From: Taishania sp037189645
Lineage (GTDB): Bacteria; Bacteroidota; Bacteroidia; Flavobacteriales_D; Crocinitomicaceae
NCBI GenBank assembly: GCA_037189645.1
Contig: JBBCIY010000001.1
Location: forward strand, 186,001-250,000
Length of the DNA: 64,000 nucleotides
Direction: 5' to 3'
Below the pieces are notes generated by a model, which saw only the letters and a program-made list of their open reading frames with translations, was not told the DNA's origin and ran no database searches. This document shows, piece by piece, positions 36,973 through 45,905 of this stretch. A program made the translations under genes and the position numbers. The first letter of the stretch is position 1, and each line of letters opens with the position of its first letter.

Positions 36973-37926
36973 TTATTTCTGTTCAATAACTGTAATTACT
37001 TCCTGCAGCAGCTCAAAAGCTGTTTCCGCCATCTTGTTGATCTTTTCATCCAGGCAGGGATTGATCTCAACGACTTCAAAACAAGCCAGTTTCGGATCGG
37101 ATGCTAATGTCGTTAGCAGGGTTTTCGTATCGGTAACTGTCAGTCCGTTCGGAACCGGGGTTCCCGTTCCGTGGCTGGTTTCATCCGGGTCCATTGAGTC
37201 GACATCAAATGAAACATAGATATGATCACAAGCCGAAAGGAGCTGGCTGATTTCCGCTCCGATTGCTGAAGCTCCTTTTTGTTTTACTTCTTCAACGGTA
37301 AAATTCCGGATATTCAACCGCTTCATCAAGGCGATTTCTTCCTCTTCCACATCCCGCACGCCAACAAAGACGAGGTCTTCGGGACGAATTTTACCTCCCG
37401 GGTAGCCGGTATTTTTCAATCTCTCCCACAAGACTCTTGTTTCTTCGGGAATATCGTTTCGTCTCGATTCCAGGTTGTCATCACCCAAGGCTGTTGACAG
37501 TGGCATTCCATGCATGTTTCCGGATGGAGTAGTGTAGGGGGTATGCAGGTCTCCGTGAGCATCCACCCATACAACACCGATCCTTTTTTCAGGATAGGCT
37601 GCTTTGATTCCCGCGATGGTTCCTCCGGCAGAACCGTGGTCTCCTGCCAGGATAACCGGGAATTGTCCTTGAGAAATCGTGTTTTTTACGGTTTGGGAAA
37701 TTTGATCGTAGATGTAGGTAAGTCCTTCTATGCGTTTCGCGTACTGGTGAATGATCGGTTTGTTCAGGTAGTGGTTGGCATCTTCAATTTCTTCCACAGG
37801 GTATTTCCCGAATAATGGGTTACCCTGCTTCCAGGCGACTACTTTTAACGAGTCCGGTCCCAGTGACGCACCACGGGTACCTGCCGTTATCTCTGATCGG
37901 TTGATAATGAATTTTATATTTTCCAT
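36973..37926 (-). CDS. Arginase family ureohydrolase
   Basis: 317 residues when started at the ATG at 37926 (MENIKFIINRSEITAGTRG), which fits the family; the longer frame to 37962 has no homologous-looking lead. The manganese-binding motifs are complete: AGDHGSAGGT, WVDAHGDLHTP and VSFDVDSMDPDETSHGTG. It converts arginine to ornithine and urea (arginase) or acts on a related guanidino compound; FEVVEINPCLDE supports true arginase-like chemistry. It heads a run with argS. It is not next to ornithine aminotransferase, so the route onward is not shown. Confidence 0.88.
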   Translation of the reverse strand: MENIKFIINRSEITAGTRGASLGPDSLKVVAWKQGNPLFGKYPVEEIEDANHYLNKPIIHQYAKRIEGLTYIYDQISQTVKNTISQGQFPVILAGDHGSAGGTIAGIKAAYPEKRIGVVWVDAHGDLHTPYTTPSGNMHGMPLSTALGDDNLESRRNDIPEETRVLWERLKNTGYPGGKIRPEDLVFVGVRDVEEEEIALMKRLNIRNFTVEEVKQKGASAIGAEISQLLSACDHIYVSFDVDSMDPDETSHGTGTPVPNGLTVTDTKTLLTTLASDPKLACFEVVEINPCLDEKINKMAETAFELLQEVITVIEQK

Positions 37927-38117
37927 ACAATCTAATTCGTTCGTTCTGTTCCGGTACATCATTGCTTCTGCAATTGAAAATCACTGACCGGAATTCACAC
38001 AAGACGTGGTTGATCTTCTACACACACTCATATTTGCCTCAAAGATATAAAAAGATTGGAATTTATAATCCCTTGCAGATCGTTTACAGGAACGGAAATA
38101 TGAATTTTGGAAAGAGT

Positions 38118-38183
38118 GTGAAGTACGAAGTAATTGCCTAAACGATCATTTCTATAATTCGTGCCTCATGCCTCGTACTTCAC
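38118..38183. repeat. Inverted pair of the GAAGTACGAGG intergenic repeat
   Basis: GTGAAGTACGA (38118-38128) and TCGTACTTCAC (38173-38183) are perfect 11-bp inverted arms. The right arm continues as GTGCCTCATGCC, which on the minus strand reads as another unit GGCATGAGGCAC. Related sequences occur at 26043 and 56631. It sits between the arginase gene and the end of the cyclase gene. Confidence 0.6.
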
Positions 38184-38192
38184 CTTGTTTAA

Positions 38193-41100
38193 TCAGTCCT
38201 TATATTCATTGCGTGCAAGCCGGTCTTTGATCTCTTGAAGGTTCTGGGACTTTTTCGGGTCACGGATGCGCTTGGATGTTTTTGTAAAGAATTTGTGCTG
38301 CGTTAGGAACTGAACCTGGATTTCGTCCCATTTCCTGTCTGAATTCAGTTTTCCGTGCTCTCTGAGTTCTTTTTTCAGGCGGTCTGCGATCTCGTGGAAG
38401 TCATCACGTCCCAGGTAGTCCAGGTCGGCATCACAAATGATCTCTTCCAGCAGGTTCTTAGGGTTATGAGGAACGGATGTCACGAAGATCAACTCTTTGA
38501 TGATTTCGATGTGTTCCGGCGTGTAGCCGTATTTCGGAAGGATCTCGGAAGCCATTCTGACACCGACAGGTTCATTTTTTTCATACTGTTCCACAAAACC
38601 GGCATCGTGATAGCTGGCGGCGGTTTTCAATAAGAACAGCCCTTCATCTGTAACGTTTTCGCTCAGTGCGAGCCGTTCAACTGCCTGCAGTACGTCTTTG
38701 GTATGGTCAATGCTGTGGTAGTGGAGCTTGCCTGACAGCTCTGTTTCCAGTTTTTTCATGATGAAGCGCTCCGCCTTGTAATAGTTGATCGAACTGTAAT
38801 GGTGCAGGGTAACGATCTTATGGAAACGTTCATTCGGGTAGATTCCTTTTCCGTCTACTGATAATTCAGGTTTGATCCGTTCCACCTGGTACATCTGGAT
38901 TTTTCCTTCTCCTTTTGCAGAAACCTGTCCTTTGTATGTACATTCAAAATAAGGTTCTATGTGCAGGTACGTATTGCGGGTAATGGTAACTTTTCCCGGC
39001 TCGCCTAACATTTCCATGCGCTGCGCATAATTCACTGTTGATCCCCACACGTCATAGGCCAGGCGTTTCGAACCGATGATCCCGGCGGTTACCTCTCCTG
39101 TGTTGATCCCTAACCGGAGCACCCATGGCGCTTCACCTCCGTCGATGGCTTCCTGTTCCAGGCTTTTGATGTAATGCTGGATCTGTAAACCGGCCAGGAC
39201 CGTATCAATAGGGTTGGTGTTGTTTCTGACGGGAACTCCTCCAGCCGCCATGTAGGCGTCGCCGATCGTTTTGATCCGTTCCAGGTTATTGTTGAAAATA
39301 ATCTCATCAAATTTCCTGAAGAATACATCCAGGCGTTTCACCAGGTCACTGGGGTTCATTTTGTCTGCTATCTGCGTAAAGCCTACAAAGTCAGTGAACA
39401 TAACGGAAACTACTTTGAATGCACGGGCGCTGGCTTCTCCTTTCTCCAGCAGCTCATCGGCCATGCTGTCCGGGATGACATTCCTCAACAGCCGTTCCGA
39501 TTTTTCTTTCTCAATTTCAAGCTGCCGGCTCTGTTTTTCAAGCTTCTCTTTCTGCTTTTCAATTTTAATGTTCTGTTCTCTGATCTCAGTTGTCCTTTCC
39601 GCTATCTTCATTTCAAGCCGTACTTGCTCACGTCGTTCGGATTCAATTCTCTTGCGGATGGAAAAGCGGATGATCAGCACTGTCAGAAGACCGGAGATCA
39701 GCCAGAACCACCAGGTATTCCAAAACGGAGGATTGATCGTGATCTGCAGTATTTTGGGTTGGGAGATCCATTCACCATATCCTACGCGGGCATATAGTTT
39801 AAGTGTGTAATTTCCGGGTGATAATGAATTAAATCGCAGTTCATTATGGCTGCCTATCTCAATTTCGCCTTCATCACTTCCTTCCAGCTTGTATTTATAA
39901 TTGACCAGCTCAGTATTGGACAGGTTGTCGGTCTGGAACCGGATGGTAAAGCTCCGCTGCTTGTAATTTAAAACCAGCTCCCTGGTATATGCGATGGATT
40001 GTGTAAGGGGGGAACTTTTATCCGAAGCCGTTATCCATTTATTATCCAGCTTAAACTTTGTGAGTACGACCTGTGCGTTGAGATTGTACTTACTCAATGC
40101 TTCCGGTTCAAAGAATACCAGCCCGGAAATGCCTCCGAAATACAGTTTCTTTGATTTTGAAAGCATGCCGGCTCCCATGTTGAATTCATTACTGAGCAAT
40201 CCGTGTATTTCGGAAAAGTTCATCGGCTTTCCGGTTTTCAGATCAAATCTGGATAATCCTTTGTTGGTACTCAGCCAGATGTTATTCTGCTGATCGATAA
40301 CCGATGCGTAGACCACATTGTTGGGCAAACCTTCCTTTTTGCTGTAAACCTTCACCTGGCTGGCTGCTTCATTCCAATGCACCACTCCGTCTCCGGCGGT
40401 CCCCAGGTAGAACTCTCCCGGTTTTACCTCTGTCATGCTTGTAAAATAAGAAGTCAACGTTCTGTTCAGCAGGTTATTCTTTTCATACGGACGGATCTTC
40501 AGCTCATTTCGATCCGATTCGTCCAGTACGGATAAGCCTCCGGAAGAAGTAGCGAAGAAAAATCTTCCTTTTGAATCCCGGAATGCCAGCCGGCAAATGC
40601 CCGGAAGGATGGTTTCTTTCGGGTTTTTGGGGTTGTTTACAAATTCCTTTACTGATTTGGTTTCAAAATCAATTAACAGCACTCCGAACCTGGTTGCCAG
40701 GAAATAGCTGTCCGATCGGTATTTACTGATCTTATATACCTTTTTATGCTGCTCCAGCAAATTGCCTTTGAGGAAGGGGATGGGCCTGTACTGGTAGCTG
40801 CCATCCGGAGCGATAAGCAGCTCGAACACTCCGTCCACACACCCGACCAGCATCCGGCTGTCAGAGATGTAAAAGATGTCCAGAGCAGCGGTCTCCGAAT
40901 TTTCAGTTGCTGTCCTATTGGTTTTCTGCCTGTGAAAGTGTGTGAACTCCCGGTTCTGATGATTGAACCTGGAAACTCCTACATCTGTACCGATATACAG
41001 GTTTTTTGCCTGCAGGTCTTCCGTGATGCTCCAGACGCTGGGCGAGGGGAGACCATGCTTCAGATCGGCACTGACCGAGATTCCCAGAAATCCCTGGTTC

Positions 41101-42101
41101 TGGGGATTGAACCCCGAGATCCCACGCGATGTTGCCAGCCAGATTGTCTTGTTTTTGTCTTCATAGATGGCGTTGATTGTGTTGTATAACAACGCGTTTT
41201 TCTGGAAAATATCCTGTGTTGAATGAATGATGTTGCCATCCGGGAAAATGGTAAATAAACCATTGTTGATCGTGGTGATGTACCAGTGATTGTCAGCCGT
41301 ACGGTGAATCCCGCTGACGTTCGGATAGCCGAATTGCTTGTCCAGCAGGGGAAACATCGGGGAAGTCTGAAAGGTGGAGATCGCATAGCTGAATACTCCC
41401 TGATTCGTCCCGATGACCAGCTCACCTGCTTTGATCTGGCTCATGAAATTGACCGATACGGGAATTCCGTTCTTTGAGTTGAAAACGATCTTCTTTAATT
41501 GTCCCGTTTTGGGATTGTATGCCTCCAATGGCCTGTCTTCAGATGCTACGAATACGACTCCTTCGCCGGATACAAACACTTCTTTGGCAACTCTGGATGG
41601 AAAAACAGAAGTTTTGGAGGAGAATTTCTTTGTTTTTGTATCGAAAGTCCATACTCCTTTCCTGGAGGTTGCCATCCAGATCGTTGATTGGTCGGTGTCA
41701 AACACGATCTTTTCGATACTGAAATTCTGCTCTTCGGGATTGTAGGTTGTAAACGCGTCTGTCTTTTTATCCCGGTGAATCAGCCCATTTCCTGAAGCCA
41801 TCCACATGTCACCCCGTGAATCGGAAATGATGCTCCGGATGTAATTTCCTCCCAATCCTTTGGTATCTTCCGACGTATAAACCTCGAATGATTTACCGTC
41901 AAAACGGTTCAGACCATCCTGCGTACCGACCCACAGCCCGTAATTATCATCCTGGTAAATGCACAGCGCTGAACTTTGGGAAAGCCCTTCATTGATCGTA
42001 TAGTTTTTAAAATGGTAAAAACTCTGGGCAATAATAACCTCGTTACTGTATAAAATACAGCAGATAAACAGAAGTGTAAGTTGTAGTTTTCTCAGTTCCA
42101 T
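38193..42101 (-). CDS. Beta-propeller/Y_Y_Y sensor fused to adenylate cyclase and HD domain
   Basis: 1302 residues from the ATG at 42101; a GTG at 42116 is possible. A signal/anchor segment (LTLLFICCILYSNEVIIAQ) is followed by a periplasmic two-propeller sensor built of Reg_prop repeats (LWVGTQDGLNRFDG, IWLATSRGISGFNP), a Y_Y_Y domain (about 710-785), a membrane helix (about 793-813), a coiled coil, and a class III cyclase (about 890-1070). The cyclase has both metal Asp (FTDFVGFT, IGDAYMA), the Lys/Asp pair that selects ATP (IKTIGD, YDVWG) and TVNYAQRM. An HD domain ends the protein (ASYHDAGF, CDADLDYLG). It probably makes cAMP in response to a periplasmic, perhaps carbohydrate, ligand. Ferritin lies 18 nt upstream. 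Confidence 0.92.
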   Translation of the reverse strand: MELRKLQLTLLFICCILYSNEVIIAQSFYHFKNYTINEGLSQSSALCIYQDDNYGLWVGTQDGLNRFDGKSFEVYTSEDTKGLGGNYIRSIISDSRGDMWMASGNGLIHRDKKTDAFTTYNPEEQNFSIEKIVFDTDQSTIWMATSRKGVWTFDTKTKKFSSKTSVFPSRVAKEVFVSGEGVVFVASEDRPLEAYNPKTGQLKKIVFNSKNGIPVSVNFMSQIKAGELVIGTNQGVFSYAISTFQTSPMFPLLDKQFGYPNVSGIHRTADNHWYITTINNGLFTIFPDGNIIHSTQDIFQKNALLYNTINAIYEDKNKTIWLATSRGISGFNPQNQGFLGISVSADLKHGLPSPSVWSITEDLQAKNLYIGTDVGVSRFNHQNREFTHFHRQKTNRTATENSETAALDIFYISDSRMLVGCVDGVFELLIAPDGSYQYRPIPFLKGNLLEQHKKVYKISKYRSDSYFLATRFGVLLIDFETKSVKEFVNNPKNPKETILPGICRLAFRDSKGRFFFATSSGGLSVLDESDRNELKIRPYEKNNLLNRTLTSYFTSMTEVKPGEFYLGTAGDGVVHWNEAASQVKVYSKKEGLPNNVVYASVIDQQNNIWLSTNKGLSRFDLKTGKPMNFSEIHGLLSNEFNMGAGMLSKSKKLYFGGISGLVFFEPEALSKYNLNAQVVLTKFKLDNKWITASDKSSPLTQSIAYTRELVLNYKQRSFTIRFQTDNLSNTELVNYKYKLEGSDEGEIEIGSHNELRFNSLSPGNYTLKLYARVGYGEWISQPKILQITINPPFWNTWWFWLISGLLTVLIIRFSIRKRIESERREQVRLEMKIAERTTEIREQNIKIEKQKEKLEKQSRQLEIEKEKSERLLRNVIPDSMADELLEKGEASARAFKVVSVMFTDFVGFTQIADKMNPSDLVKRLDVFFRKFDEIIFNNNLERIKTIGDAYMAAGGVPVRNNTNPIDTVLAGLQIQHYIKSLEQEAIDGGEAPWVLRLGINTGEVTAGIIGSKRLAYDVWGSTVNYAQRMEMLGEPGKVTITRNTYLHIEPYFECTYKGQVSAKGEGKIQMYQVERIKPELSVDGKGIYPNERFHKIVTLHHYSSINYYKAERFIMKKLETELSGKLHYHSIDHTKDVLQAVERLALSENVTDEGLFLLKTAASYHDAGFVEQYEKNEPVGVRMASEILPKYGYTPEHIEIIKELIFVTSVPHNPKNLLEEIICDADLDYLGRDDFHEIADRLKKELREHGKLNSDRKWDEIQVQFLTQHKFFTKTSKRIRDPKKSQNLQEIKDRLARNEYKD

Positions 42102-42119
42102 CCGTGCAACAGGCACTTT

Positions 42120-42638
42120 TTATTTTGGCGTTGCAGCTGTGCTTCCAGCCTGGATCGCAGAATTTTCCAGGTCTTTATCAAACAAATACATTCCTCCCTT
42201 ATCGTTCCCGATTAACTTGATCTTATCCAGGATGGTGCGGGCAAGCGCCTCTTCTTCCAACTGTTCGGAAACGTACCACTGAATGAAATTGTGAGTGGTG
42301 TAATCGCGTTCATCCAGGCAAAGTCCTACCAGGTCATTGATGCTTTTGGTAACGGAAATCTCATGCTCCAGTAAACGCGTGAAGAGGTCCTCCAGGTTTT
42401 TAAAATCCACAGGCGGCTTCGCTACCGGTGGTATGACAGCTTTTCCTCCGCGTTCATTGACAAACTTCACCAGTTTCAGCATGTGAAAACGTTCTTCATC
42501 TGAATGTGTGTACATGAACTGAGCCGTTCCGTTCAATCCGTTATTTTCTGCCCAGGACGCCATTGATAAATAGATCTGGGAAGCAAATGCTTCCTTTTCA
42601 ATTTGTGCATTCAGCGCTTTTTCTACTTTTGAATTCAT
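42120..42638 (-). CDS. Ferritin
   Basis: 172 residues from the ATG at 42638 (MNSKVEKALNAQIEKEAFAS), which is the family start; a longer frame to 42662 is unlikely because it approaches the promoter. Ferroxidase residues are present: E in NAQIEKEAFASQIYL, EERFHMLK, EHEISVTKSI and QWYVSEQLEEEALAR. It stores iron as a 24-mer in the cytosol. Its -7 element is at 42660-42667. The adenylate cyclase gene begins 18 nt after its stop and is probably cotranscribed. The C-terminal tail (AIQAGSTAATPK) is longer than in E. coli FtnA. Confidence 0.93.
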   Translation of the reverse strand: MNSKVEKALNAQIEKEAFASQIYLSMASWAENNGLNGTAQFMYTHSDEERFHMLKLVKFVNERGGKAVIPPVAKPPVDFKNLEDLFTRLLEHEISVTKSINDLVGLCLDERDYTTHNFIQWYVSEQLEEEALARTILDKIKLIGNDKGGMYLFDKDLENSAIQAGSTAATPK

Positions 42639-42659
42639 ACTGTTTTTCTTGATTCTAAT

Positions 42660-42667
42660 CAAAGATA
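42660..42667 (-). promoter_or_regulatory. Promoter -7 element for ferritin
   Basis: Minus strand reads TATCTTTG, an exact TAnnTTTG match, 21 nt before the ATG at 42638. Confidence 0.55.
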
Positions 42668-42797
42668 AAAAGTAATCTTGAAGCAGCGAAATCTTTGAGC
42701 TAATTTATAATGATTGTAAAGAATCGTGCGGAGAAGTTTTTCCCGTAACCTTATAAAATACCCTTTTTTAGCGATTGCGGGAACAGTACGCTCACTC

Positions 42798-42805
42798 TAC
42801 TTTTG
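42798..42805 (+). promoter_or_regulatory. Promoter -7 element for the T9SS protein gene at 42837
   Basis: TACTTTTG is an exact TAnnTTTG match 31 nt before the chosen ATG, and excludes the upstream in-frame start at 42726. Confidence 0.5.
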
Positions 42806-42836
42806 CAATTTAGAATTAATCTTATTAAAAATAATT

Positions 42837-44009
42837 ATGAAAAATAATTTTTACACACTTTCGCTACTGCTGATCAGCTCCTGCTTTAACTCTATCGCTC
42901 AAAACTGTACGACTCCTACTTTAGAAAATCAACAGCTGTGCCTTCCCGATACATATACATTCCAGGGAGGGCAAGGCAAAATAGCCGTTTACAACACTGC
43001 TGATACTTCCGTTATTTCGATCAATACCAGTGTAATGGTCAGTCCTTCCGTCACCACCAGTTACCTGTACGCGCAGACAGACCAGGTTGGCCCGGTGGAT
43101 CATACGATCGGCGCAGGGGATTTTTATACAACGGTTGATAAATATGTCAGCTTTAAAGTAAATCATGACCTGATCATCAACACACTCGATGTTTATCCTC
43201 AGAATGCGGGAGATATAACAATTCGGCTGGTGAAAATGGGAGGCTTCCTGAATCTTTCTGAAACGCTGATCGAATCCCGCACGGTAACGGTCAGCAGCGG
43301 AGGTTTTCAAACGGTGAGCCTGGATCTGTTTGTTCCCCAGGGAGACAATTACCGGTTGGTGCTGACTTCAGAGTCATGCGGAGGATTGTTCAGAAACAGT
43401 GCCGGGCAGGCATTCCCTTATACGGCTCCGACTGGCAGCCTGGAGATCACCGGAGGGGATTATTCATTTATGGGATATTATTACTACTTCTACAATTGGA
43501 ATTTCACTCCTGTTTCCTGTATTAAGTCGCTTGAAATCAACGTGAATTCAGCTCCAACCGCAACTGCTTCTTTAACCGGTAACGGCATACAGGCAGATGA
43601 GCAGGGAATGAATTATCAATGGATCGATTGTGCTGCTAACGAGCCGGTACCAGGAGCTACTTCTCAGCAATTCACTCCTTCTTCCAGTGGCCAGTACGCT
43701 GTCGTTGTTTCCAATGGTGGATGTGAAACAACTTCTGACTGTATCCTTTTCTCTACCGGAACAACGGGTATAGCGGATATCAGTGGGCATTCGTTCCGGA
43801 TTTATCCGAACCCTGCTGTCGATAAGCTGTTCATTGAAACAGATGAGCAGATAGAGAACATCCGGATCGTTGATTACAAAGGGCAGGTCGTTACCAATGT
43901 GGCTGGTGCGGCAATGATAGATGTGAGCAACCTCAATGCAGGGATCTATTTCATAGAGCTGACGACCAGGGACGGTGGTGTAACAGCTTCAAAGATCGTA
44001 AAACAATAA
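42837..44009 (+). CDS. T9SS type-A sorted secreted protein
   Basis: 390 residues from the ATG at 42837 (MKNNFYTLSLLLISSC), a good signal peptide ending SIAQ. The middle part is beta-rich with Ig-like segments (NYQWIDCAANEPVPGATSQQ, then GQYAVVVSNGGC) and a lectin-like region near 100-260. The C-terminus is a type-A T9SS sorting domain (FRIYPNPAVDKLFIETD, IRIVDYKGQVV, LNAGIYFIEL, ASKIVKQ). It is secreted through T9SS and probably kept on the surface. The function of the mature protein is unknown. A terminator follows at 44045. Confidence 0.88.
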   Translation: MKNNFYTLSLLLISSCFNSIAQNCTTPTLENQQLCLPDTYTFQGGQGKIAVYNTADTSVISINTSVMVSPSVTTSYLYAQTDQVGPVDHTIGAGDFYTTVDKYVSFKVNHDLIINTLDVYPQNAGDITIRLVKMGGFLNLSETLIESRTVTVSSGGFQTVSLDLFVPQGDNYRLVLTSESCGGLFRNSAGQAFPYTAPTGSLEITGGDYSFMGYYYYFYNWNFTPVSCIKSLEINVNSAPTATASLTGNGIQADEQGMNYQWIDCAANEPVPGATSQQFTPSSSGQYAVVVSNGGCETTSDCILFSTGTTGIADISGHSFRIYPNPAVDKLFIETDEQIENIRIVDYKGQVVTNVAGAAMIDVSNLNAGIYFIELTTRDGGVTASKIVKQ

Positions 44010-44044
44010 TAACTGCTACTATGATGTAATGCAAGATGTAGGGA

Positions 44045-44077
44045 GGAGCCGGCTTTTATCCGGCTTCTCTTTACGTT
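44045..44077 (+). terminator. Terminator after the T9SS protein gene
   Basis: AGCCGG (44047-44052) and CCGGCT (44060-44065) form a compact GC-rich stem with 7-nt loop, extended by weaker pairs and followed by a T-rich stretch. Confidence 0.65.
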
Positions 44078-44087
44078 TTCACCCGGA

Positions 44088-44579
44088 TTATAACCGGCAG
44101 GTATATTGGTCAATGCCCGGTGTGATATTCCTTTCCGCTAACCGGAATCCTGATTTTTCAAAAAGCCGTATGCTTCCGATGTTGTACGAATGTATGGTAC
44201 AGTTCAGCCGGTTGAGAGAAAACAGGTCTTTTGCAACAGCTTTTAAAAGATCCAGTGCGTCGGATGCATATCCTTTTCGCCGGTTTTCCTGCCTGTCAAC
44301 CAGGATCCCGACTCCTGCCGTTCCTTTTTCTTCGTCAATATCGAACAGGTCAACCGCTCCTACAGGCGTACTGTTTTCTGATACGCAGATCATAAGTCTC
44401 AACTGTCCTGTATCCCTGAAATTGGCTTGTTCAACAATAAAATCAATGATTTCTTCTTCCGAAAACGGTGTTTTCGTACCGCTTACCTCCCAGTTTTCGG
44501 GATTATTTTCCCATTCCAGCAAAACCTGGTAATCTTCAAAAACAACCTGGCGCAGGTAGATTCTTTTACTTTCCCGCAT
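44088..44579 (-). CDS. GNAT family N-acetyltransferase (RimJ/RimL type)
   Basis: 163 residues. The N-terminus ESKRIYLRQVVFEDYQVLLEWENNP is typical of the Acetyltransf_3 branch, and GVGILVDRQENRRKGYASDAL contains the acetyl-CoA pyrophosphate loop (R-x-x-G-Y-A). The later segment NCTIHSYNIGSIRLFEKSGF matches the usual C-terminal half. The acceptor, protein N-terminus or small molecule, cannot be told. Its ATG overlaps the end of the upstream gene by 14 nt, in a run with dapF. Confidence 0.9.
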   Translation of the reverse strand: MRESKRIYLRQVVFEDYQVLLEWENNPENWEVSGTKTPFSEEEIIDFIVEQANFRDTGQLRLMICVSENSTPVGAVDLFDIDEEKGTAGVGILVDRQENRRKGYASDALDLLKAVAKDLFSLNRLNCTIHSYNIGSIRLFEKSGFRLAERNITPGIDQYTCRL

Positions 44580-45057
44580 GGCTGAGCTGTTGAATATAAG
44601 ACTGGATGTCCTTTACGGAATAGGAGGGAAGGGCTGTGTAGTCTTCCGGTAAATAAATTCCTGCCACTTTCTCTATCCGTGCTTCTATCCGGGAAAGCAG
44701 GTGTGATAGTTGGGAAGCTTCCGGCTGCCCGAGCAGTTGCTGAATCGGGGTAAGGCAAGTTGTTTCGCCATAAACCGCCGATTCAAAAGCATGGTATGCG
44801 TTTTGAAGCTCTTTCACTGATTTTCCTGTATTCAGTTGAATAAAAAGTGAAGGGATTTGTTTCCTGTGGATCAGCTCCAATACATTCCGGGTAGTTAGTC
44901 CGTCATCTTTTCCCGATACTTTCAGGCTGTAGAATACATTTTGCGTAGAAAAACCAATGTGCGGCGGGATTTTTGTCGCATAGAACACCCAGATGATATT
45001 CCGGGAAAAATCAATCTCCGGAGTGGTTCCGATATGGTTGAATGTATAACTAGACAT
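44566..45057 (-). CDS. Conserved-looking protein of unknown function next to dapF
   Basis: 163 residues from the ATG at 45057 (MSSYTFNHIGTTPEIDFSRN). I do not recognise a family. There is no signal peptide; the sequence is soluble-looking, with a strand-rich first half (NIIWVFYATKIPPHIGFS, VFYSLKV) and a helical second half (LSRIEARIEKVAGIYLPED). Its start overlaps the dapF stop by 8 nt and its end overlaps the acetyltransferase gene by 14 nt, so translation of all three is coupled. The gene is likely real because of these tight overlaps. Confidence 0.72.
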   Translation of the reverse strand: MSSYTFNHIGTTPEIDFSRNIIWVFYATKIPPHIGFSTQNVFYSLKVSGKDDGLTTRNVLELIHRKQIPSLFIQLNTGKSVKELQNAYHAFESAVYGETTCLTPIQQLLGQPEASQLSHLLSRIEARIEKVAGIYLPEDYTALPSYSVKDIQSYIQQLSHAGK

Positions 45058-45829
45058 GGATGGTTCCTTCAAAAACAAATGTTCCCGGACCAATCAGCCA
45101 GATGTTGGTAAAACGGATTCCGTCATAATGAAAACGTACGGCTAATTCGCCACCCATTACTTTTATACTGATCAGCTGGTCCCCGGTTTTTTGATTGACA
45201 TACGCGTAAGCCAGTGCACAGGCAGTTACTCCCGTTCCGCAGGCCAGTGTTTCGTCTTCAACGCCTCTTTCATAGGTGCGGACAAACAATTTATTGTCGG
45301 CCAGCTCTTCTGCGACATTGACGTTAATTCCTTTCGTTCGATACGTGTCATTGTAGCGGATTTCCCTTCCGAAGCTGAATACATCCAGCTGGTCGATCTG
45401 TGTTGAGAAACGGATGTAATGAGGAGAACCTGTGTACAGTTCGAAGTCATCGCCAATTTTCCTGATCCCGTCTACATCCATCATTTCCAGCTGAATTTCA
45501 TCGCCATTGAACAAGGCTTTGTGTTCGCCATCGTAACCTGAAAAGGTTGTTGAAGCAACGTCCATTCCCAGGTCATTGCAGAATGCAACGGCACACCGGC
45601 CACCGTTCCCGCAAAAGCTTTTGGAGCCGTCCGCATTGTAATAATCTGCTTCAAAATCCAGTACCGGGTGGCTGTTAATCCTGATCAGCCCATCTGCTCC
45701 GATGCCGAATTTCCGGTCACATAATTCCCTGACCTGGCTGATTGAAAGAGCATTGTATTTGCCGTCCCGGTTGTCCAGCAGGATAAAATCGTTTCCTGCT
45801 CCCTGGTATTTTGAAAAAATGATTTCCAT
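45050..45829 (-). CDS. dapF: Diaminopimelate epimerase
   Basis: 259 residues from the ATG at 45829 (MEIIFSKYQGAGNDFILLDN). It interconverts LL- and meso-diaminopimelate for lysine and peptidoglycan. Both catalytic Cys are present: NADGSKSFCGNGGRC and DETLACGTGVTACA. An in-frame start at 45841 would lie inside the -7 element, so 45829 is the better choice; the promoter is just 9 nt away, implying a very short leader. It leads a run of three overlapping genes. It is separated from the haem operon by a minus-strand terminator at 45906. Confidence 0.96.
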   Translation of the reverse strand: MEIIFSKYQGAGNDFILLDNRDGKYNALSISQVRELCDRKFGIGADGLIRINSHPVLDFEADYYNADGSKSFCGNGGRCAVAFCNDLGMDVASTTFSGYDGEHKALFNGDEIQLEMMDVDGIRKIGDDFELYTGSPHYIRFSTQIDQLDVFSFGREIRYNDTYRTKGINVNVAEELADNKLFVRTYERGVEDETLACGTGVTACALAYAYVNQKTGDQLISIKVMGGELAVRFHYDGIRFTNIWLIGPGTFVFEGTIHV

Positions 45830-45838
45830 GTGCAGGAA

Positions 45839-45846
45839 CAAAGATA
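45839..45846 (-). promoter_or_regulatory. Promoter -7 element for dapF, near-leaderless
   Basis: Minus strand reads TATCTTTG, an exact TAnnTTTG match, with only 9 nt to the ATG at 45829. Confidence 0.6.
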
Positions 45847-45905
45847 AGTAATTTTGAAGTTAATGCCTTTTCGGAAGTCAACTATTCAACCTGGAGTAGT
45901 GATCT

